Assembly (NCBI GenBank): GCA_026770575.1
Contig: MU657175.1
Location: 214,807-258,279 of the forward strand
Direction of reading: 5' to 3'
DNA length: 43,473 nt
Origin: Pelagophyceae sp. CCMP2097
Lineage: Eukaryota; Sar; Pelagophyceae
Part shown: positions 40,201-43,473 of the stretch, piece after piece
How the letters are laid out: every line of letters begins with the position of its first letter
How positions within the stretch are numbered: position 1 is the stretch's first letter
The notes under the pieces: model-generated
The model's input: the letters and a program-made list of their open reading frames with translations, nothing else
Told to the model about the DNA's origin: nothing
Database searches by the model: none
Position numbers and translations under genes: made by a program

Positions 40201-42750
40201 AGTTGCCGTCTCCCCGTCCAAAGATACCGTTTCAAGGGGCCCTCTCGAGTGATCGGCTCGAGGGGCCGTCTCGAATGGCCGTCGAAAGGAGCCGTCTCGA
40301 GGGGCCGTCTCAAAGGGCAGTCTCGTGTAGCCGGTTCGAGGGCTAGTCTAAAGGAGCCGTCTCGGAGGGCCGTCTCGACATGCCTCGTCTTTGGGGCCCG
40401 CGAGAGGGGCGGTCGTTTGCCCAATACTATATTGCCCCTCTCGCACGAAACAAAAAGCACTCACGTTCGGCGGTTTCTCAGGAAACGCGTCAACCTCGGC
40501 CGCCCAAGGATCGTAGTCCAGATCCGCATTGTATCGCCACTGCAGCGAGAGCTGCAGCTCGCCGTGCACGTTCGAAGAAAGTTTGCCGTTTGGATCCGGC
40601 ATGAGAGGAAACCATTCGCTCCGAACTCGAGGCCGCTTCACCGTCAAAGCCTCGAGTGCCACCTCCACGAGCCCCATAAAGTCGGCGCCGCTCATTCCGT
40701 CGACGTCCTCGCAGACGCACCTCAAAACCGGCGGCGTCCACGCTTTCGTGGCCGCTAAATCGTCGACTGCGGGTAATCGCAGCTCAACGCTGTAAACTTC
40801 TCGCCAAACCGGTTCCAGCGTCTTGCTCCGCGTCGTCGACTGCCATTTCATCAGCTTGGCCTGGGCCTTTGCGAGAGTAGTATCGCCGTCTTTTTGTCCA
40901 CCGAGAATCTCGAAAGAGACTCGAGGGTCGGAAGTCCCGCCTTTTGACATGAGATTCTTGTCCTTGATCGCCAAATCTCGCCCTCGGAACAGCGCGATTC
41001 GCAGCTCGTTGGGCGGCGCCTTGATCGCGACATCGTCTTTTAAATGAAAAGGGGCGAAATCGAGATCCCTATTATATCTCCATTGAGCAACCACCAACAA
41101 CTGCCCCCGAGACCCGTCGCCACCGGCACGCTGCGCTCGCTCTCCGAGAGGGTGCCAGGCTCTCACGGCTTTGTGCTTTGCTTCTAAAAGAGCTTTTAAA
41201 GGGATTACAACAAGTCCTAAAAAGTCGTCGCTCCCGATCAAATCATGATCAAACACCGCCAGCTCCACCGACTGCGACCCGTCCGCCGAGACGCCAAAGT
41301 TCATCGAAGCGTTCCAGACCGGGGCGAGAGTCTTGTATAAAGTTTTCGTTTTTTGGGCTTTTAATTCCGTCCCCGCAATCTTCACAACGACGTACGGATC
41401 CGAACTTTTCCCCACGGAAGAAAACGGCACCGCCGAATCCATGGCCAGCAAACCGCGCGCTCTTGCAACCGCGATTCTCACTTCGTTTGGCGCTTTTAAA
41501 AGTTCGTCGGTTGTCAAGTCGAAATCTTCAAAGAATTCTCGGTCTTCCTTCTCATCTCGATCCGCGACGTACACGAGTTTTAAAGCCAGCTGCACCTGCC
41601 CGCGGTCCGCGGCGGCGTTGTTCTTAGAGTCGTGGAGGGGGTACCACGTCGATGGTGCGGCGCCGTCTTTTGCGAGGGCGGGTAACGAAGCAGGATCAAC
41701 CGTCACTTTGCCTAAAAAGTCCGAACCAACCAAGTCCTTGTCCTCCACAACAACTGATAAAGTCTCTGCATTCGTCGAGGCTTTTGCACCTTTTTTCACG
41801 GGCCGTTTTAGCGGAAACTCGAAAACTTCCATAAATGTGGGCTCGAGGCACTTCTCAACAACCTTCGTTCTAAACACTTCACCGCTCATCTCCAGCTTCA
41901 CGAAAGGGTCCGACGACCCGACGCCGTAAAGCACTGGCTTGTCCGCGATGATTAAAGCTCTTGCGCGGACGACTGCCACGAGTAGAGTGTTGGGCTCTTT
42001 CCCCTCCGACGCTTCATCAGAAACGTCGTTCACGAACCAGCGCGCAGCGTCTGCCGCCGCGGCGGCGTCTGTGTAAGCGTCGCCCGTTCCAGCTCTTAGA
42101 GCGAACCGGACTTCCACCTCACCCGCAGCGGCGCCGCCCCCCGCGTTCCTTAATTGCAACCACTGCGGCACCCCACCGCCGTCGGGCCCAAAATCTGGTT
42201 TTTCCGCGAAATGCTTGCCGAGCTCGACGTCTGCCAAGCCTAAAGCTTTGGGTTTTCCGGTGCCGACTCCCAACAGTCCTGCGTTCCAATCCCAAACTTC
42301 GAACCGGAGATAAGGCAAAGGCGCCGGCACGCCGTCATAAACGTACAGAGCGCCGGAAAAGCGCGGCGCTAACGTTTTTTTTTGGACGGAAGTCTTGTGC
42401 TTCTGGTGATGAGGCTTTGACATATCAGCACCATCTAGCTGCACTAAACGCACAGTAACGAACGGATCTGAAGTACCCGTCATATCCGCCGCCGCCAAAC
42501 CGCGCGCGCCCAAAACCTCGACCTGCAACCGGCCAGTGGCCCACTCTTTACCCGAAGTGCCTGCCGGCGCCGGTGCCTTTGCAGCCGGCGCCGCTGGTGC
42601 CGCCGCTGGTGCCTTTGCAGCTGGCGCTGCCGTTGCCGCCGCCTCTGGCGCCGCCGTTTGCGCCGGCGCCGCCGTCTCCTCGTCGGCCTTGTTGCCGCCG
42701 TCGTCGGCCTTCTTGCCGCCGCCAAACGCCGACGTCATAGACTTGAACAT
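22276..42750 (-). CDS. Giant tandem C2-domain protein: 20 C2 domains plus C-terminal coiled coil
   Basis: Seven exons: 42750-40465, 39030-38539, 37042-36161, 35320-34815, 30929-30793, 30702-25931 and 23664-22276. They total 10,464 nt and 3,487 residues, with matching phases throughout. The start at 42750 (MFKSMTSAFGGGKK) precedes an A/P-rich linker. Twenty C2 units of about 155 residues follow, each PNELRIxLxRGRxLAIKDKN, LLSKGGSSDPR, xEDVDxxSxADFMG, then LQWRYNPxLDxDPF. Most keep the loop-1 and loop-3 aspartates that bind Ca2+ in C2 domains. Unit 20 has lost them. Exon 7 ends in about 300 residues of Arg/Ala/Glu coil (EEERKRRQAEADRLRAEDAA). There is no transmembrane segment. By family, C2 domains dock to membranes or partners in a Ca2+-dependent way; a membrane-tethering scaffold is inference. 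Known multi-C2 families (ferlins, MCTPs, E-Syts) have far fewer. Confidence 0.92.
23665..25930 (-). repeat. C2-gene intron 6: two different arrays, probable GC donor
   Basis: The acceptor GTTGTAG|GTGTTGCAG at 23664 is clear. The best in-frame donor is CTC|GCGCGT at 25930, giving GEIEL-VLQHFYSRDHDPF like other units' VELVLQWRFNPDLDYDPF. No GT donor fits phase 0. The plus strand has GTGACAAGGTCCC units (24270-25800) and GAGAGGGCCGTTTCGA units (23700-24260). The frame stays open into the array as far as 25391, so a read-through isoform is possible. Confidence 0.75.
30703..30792 (-). other. C2-gene intron 5: short 90-nt intron
   Basis: Donor AAGG|GTACGA, acceptor GTGTTAG|GT, phase 1; it joins IKDKNLFSKG to GSSDPRATVSVPG inside the Ca-binding loop of unit 9. 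It is the only intron of the gene without a repeat array. Confidence 0.9.
30930..34814 (-). repeat. C2-gene intron 4: 3.9-kb array with central orientation switch
   Basis: Donor TGGTG|GTAAAG, acceptor TTCAATAG|GTAC, phase 2; splicing restores LQWWYSPALDFDPF. On the plus strand 30950-32960 has CCTCGAGACGGTCC units and 33010-34690 has GGGCCGTCTCGAGGGACC units. The two arms of about 1.7-2.0 kb are in opposite orientation, meeting near 32,990. Long open frames here are products of composition. Confidence 0.9.
35321..36160 (-). repeat. C2-gene intron 3: repeat array
   Basis: Donor GAG|GTACGT, acceptor CTCCTAG|GTG, phase 0; splicing joins SSNVAGE to VDLVVQLWYNPALDF. The array units are CTCGAGAC-GTC/GGCC types, all in one orientation, with no switch. 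It includes the 16-bp tandem block at 35712-35793. Confidence 0.9.
35712..35793 (+). repeat. 16-bp perfect tandem repeat, about five copies
   Basis: The unit is AGACCCGGTCCCGGAG. Copies are identical, unlike the degenerate array around them, so this block expanded recently. The unit is itself nearly palindromic (CCGGTCCCGG/GGGACCGG). Confidence 0.95.
37078..37247 (+). repeat. Direct repeat bracketing intron 2 array, copy 1
   Basis: GGTTCGGGCCACGGCCAAAC, then ACGGATCGGCCAAAACGC and AAACCCGGCAAACCCGAC-GCGGGTTGAAGGGCAAA match the copy at 38217-38389. They are about 85% identical over the 3' two thirds. Confidence 0.85.
38217..38389 (+). repeat. Direct repeat bracketing intron 2 array, copy 2
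   Basis: It begins CGGGTTTTCAATTTGTTCCG against CGGGTTGCTCAATCTGTGCC in copy 1 and ends in GGGTTGAAGGGCAAATCCG. Same orientation as copy 1, near the donor side of the intron. Confidence 0.85.
39031..40464 (-). repeat. C2-gene intron 1: repeat array with central orientation switch
   Basis: Donor AAC|GTGAGTGCT, acceptor TTTTAG|GAACTC, phase 0. On the plus strand, 39130-39545 is built of CCTCGAGACGGCCC units and 39550-40400 of the complementary GGGGCCGTCTCGAATGGCCG units. In the sense direction the donor half is CTCGAGACGG-type and the acceptor half CCGTCTCGAG-type, so the two halves can pair. Confidence 0.9.
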
Positions 42751-43473
42751 ACCTCCGCCAGACCGGCGCGACTCTGGCGCGGCAGACGCCGACCGCCGCC
42801 GCCGGCCGGACCACCGACTCGGGCGCCGCCGCGACCGAGGAACCGCAAAAAGGTTCGAGAAACCAACGTGATGTCCTATCAAGTTTCGGCGACGTTTTAA
42901 TTTTGAGCGGAGATCCGGCGCCTCATCGAAGCGCCGGACTGTGGCACAAGTAAAATCCCACGAGAGGCATGTTAGTAGAGAGCCGGGGGGACCCATCGCC
43001 AAACGACGGGTGGGGCGGAGTACAGGGTGAATGTGAGAGTAAGATAATGGATTTTATCTAAAGGCAAAGACGGTCTCTGCCACCAGTCGCATATTTTTTA
43101 AGAAGGCAAAAGGCACTGGCGGGCCGACGTTATCTTAAAATGGCGTTTCGCCCGCCGCGCGCGTGGTTGAGTGGTGGAAGACATAAAAAATAGAAAAATG
43201 TCTCATGAGGCGAAGGGCAAAAAAAATCATACCGGGATATAAATAATCAACCCTCACCTCACTCACCGGGGGATTCGAACCGGAACCAGAATGCTGGGCT
43301 TAGTTAGAGCACCCCGTACCTGCATGGGAGGCTGTTTTCTAAGGTGAACAACAGAGGCTTCAGTCAATATATAAAGTCTCGAAAGCACAAAGAAGCACAA
43401 AGAAGGGCCCATGCGCTTGGCTTAATGCATCGTCGTCCAAGGCGCGCCGTGTGTGCGCCGTACATTGCACTTG
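42751..43473. other. 5' flank of the C2 gene, no gene seen
   Basis: The frame upstream of the chosen ATG is open to 43002, with another ATG at 42996, but it is Arg-rich and unlike the protein. At 43266-43285 the minus strand has a B-box-like GGTTCGAATCC with no matching A-box or cloverleaf. No promoter motif can be defended. Confidence 0.4.

Noticed and set aside
39100..40400. Possible CRISPR-like array of short repeats
   Set aside because: Units are degenerate, contiguous, without spacers, in an intron of a eukaryotic gene.
43255..43330. Possible tRNA gene (GGTTCGAATCC B-box on the minus strand)
   Set aside because: The T-stem does not pair and no A-box or acceptor stem could be matched.

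Overview
The window is nuclear DNA of a GC-rich unicellular eukaryote. The genes have short and long spliceosomal introns, no operons and no ribosome-binding sites. The best guess is a pelagophyte-type stramenopile (Aureococcus/Pelagomonas-like). That rests on a secreted subtilase with a long P-T-rich tail, a KCTD/BTB-kelch protein built on 'MAFAPGPTM' blades, GC-rich codon use and DNA-transposon-like intron content. The taxonomy is inference, not proof.

Layout. 1-2.0 kb: degenerate repeats and a partial minus-strand reading frame at the window edge. 2.0-3.8 kb (-): BTB-kelch gene with one frame break. 4.1-5.0 kb (+): unknown protein with a glycine-zipper C-terminus and two introns under 50 nt. 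5.1-8.0 kb (+): HGH1-like armadillo protein in six exons; its last intron is a CTCGAGACGGCC repeat array. 8.5-9.0 kb (-): coiled-coil gene made of 11-residue repeats, broken by a palindromic 10-bp insertion. 10.0-11.1 kb (-): WD40 protein with an in-frame TGA. 11.2-12.4 kb: tRNA-derived repeat, (GACA)n and an assembly gap flanked by a duplicated end. 12.7-14.4 kb: hairpins and dispersed GTAGGG repeats around weak acidic exons. 14.5-17.1 kb (-): secreted subtilisin-like protease. 17.3-19.4 kb: second copy of the 11-12 kb repeat, split by a complete 1,482-bp TIR transposon with a Cys/His-rich ORF. 19.8-22.1 kb: duplicated HGH1 3' end, a fold-back element and a Pro/Asp-rich ORF.

22.3-42.8 kb (-): one giant gene. 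I join seven exons (10,464 nt of coding sequence, 3,487 residues) into a protein with 20 tandem C2 domains and a C-terminal Arg/Ala/Glu coiled coil. Exon phases all match and the C2 unit runs across each junction. Five of its six introns (0.8-3.9 kb) are filled with degenerate 12-16 nt repeat arrays. These arrays account for most of the apparent open frames between 23.7 and 40.4 kb. In the largest two, the donor half and acceptor half are in opposite orientation, so the intron RNA could fold back on itself.

The genes do not form a visible pathway. The most notable items are the 20-C2 protein, the repeat-array introns (also in the unrelated HGH1 gene), the TIR transposon with an internal empty-site comparison, and two likely GC-AG introns.
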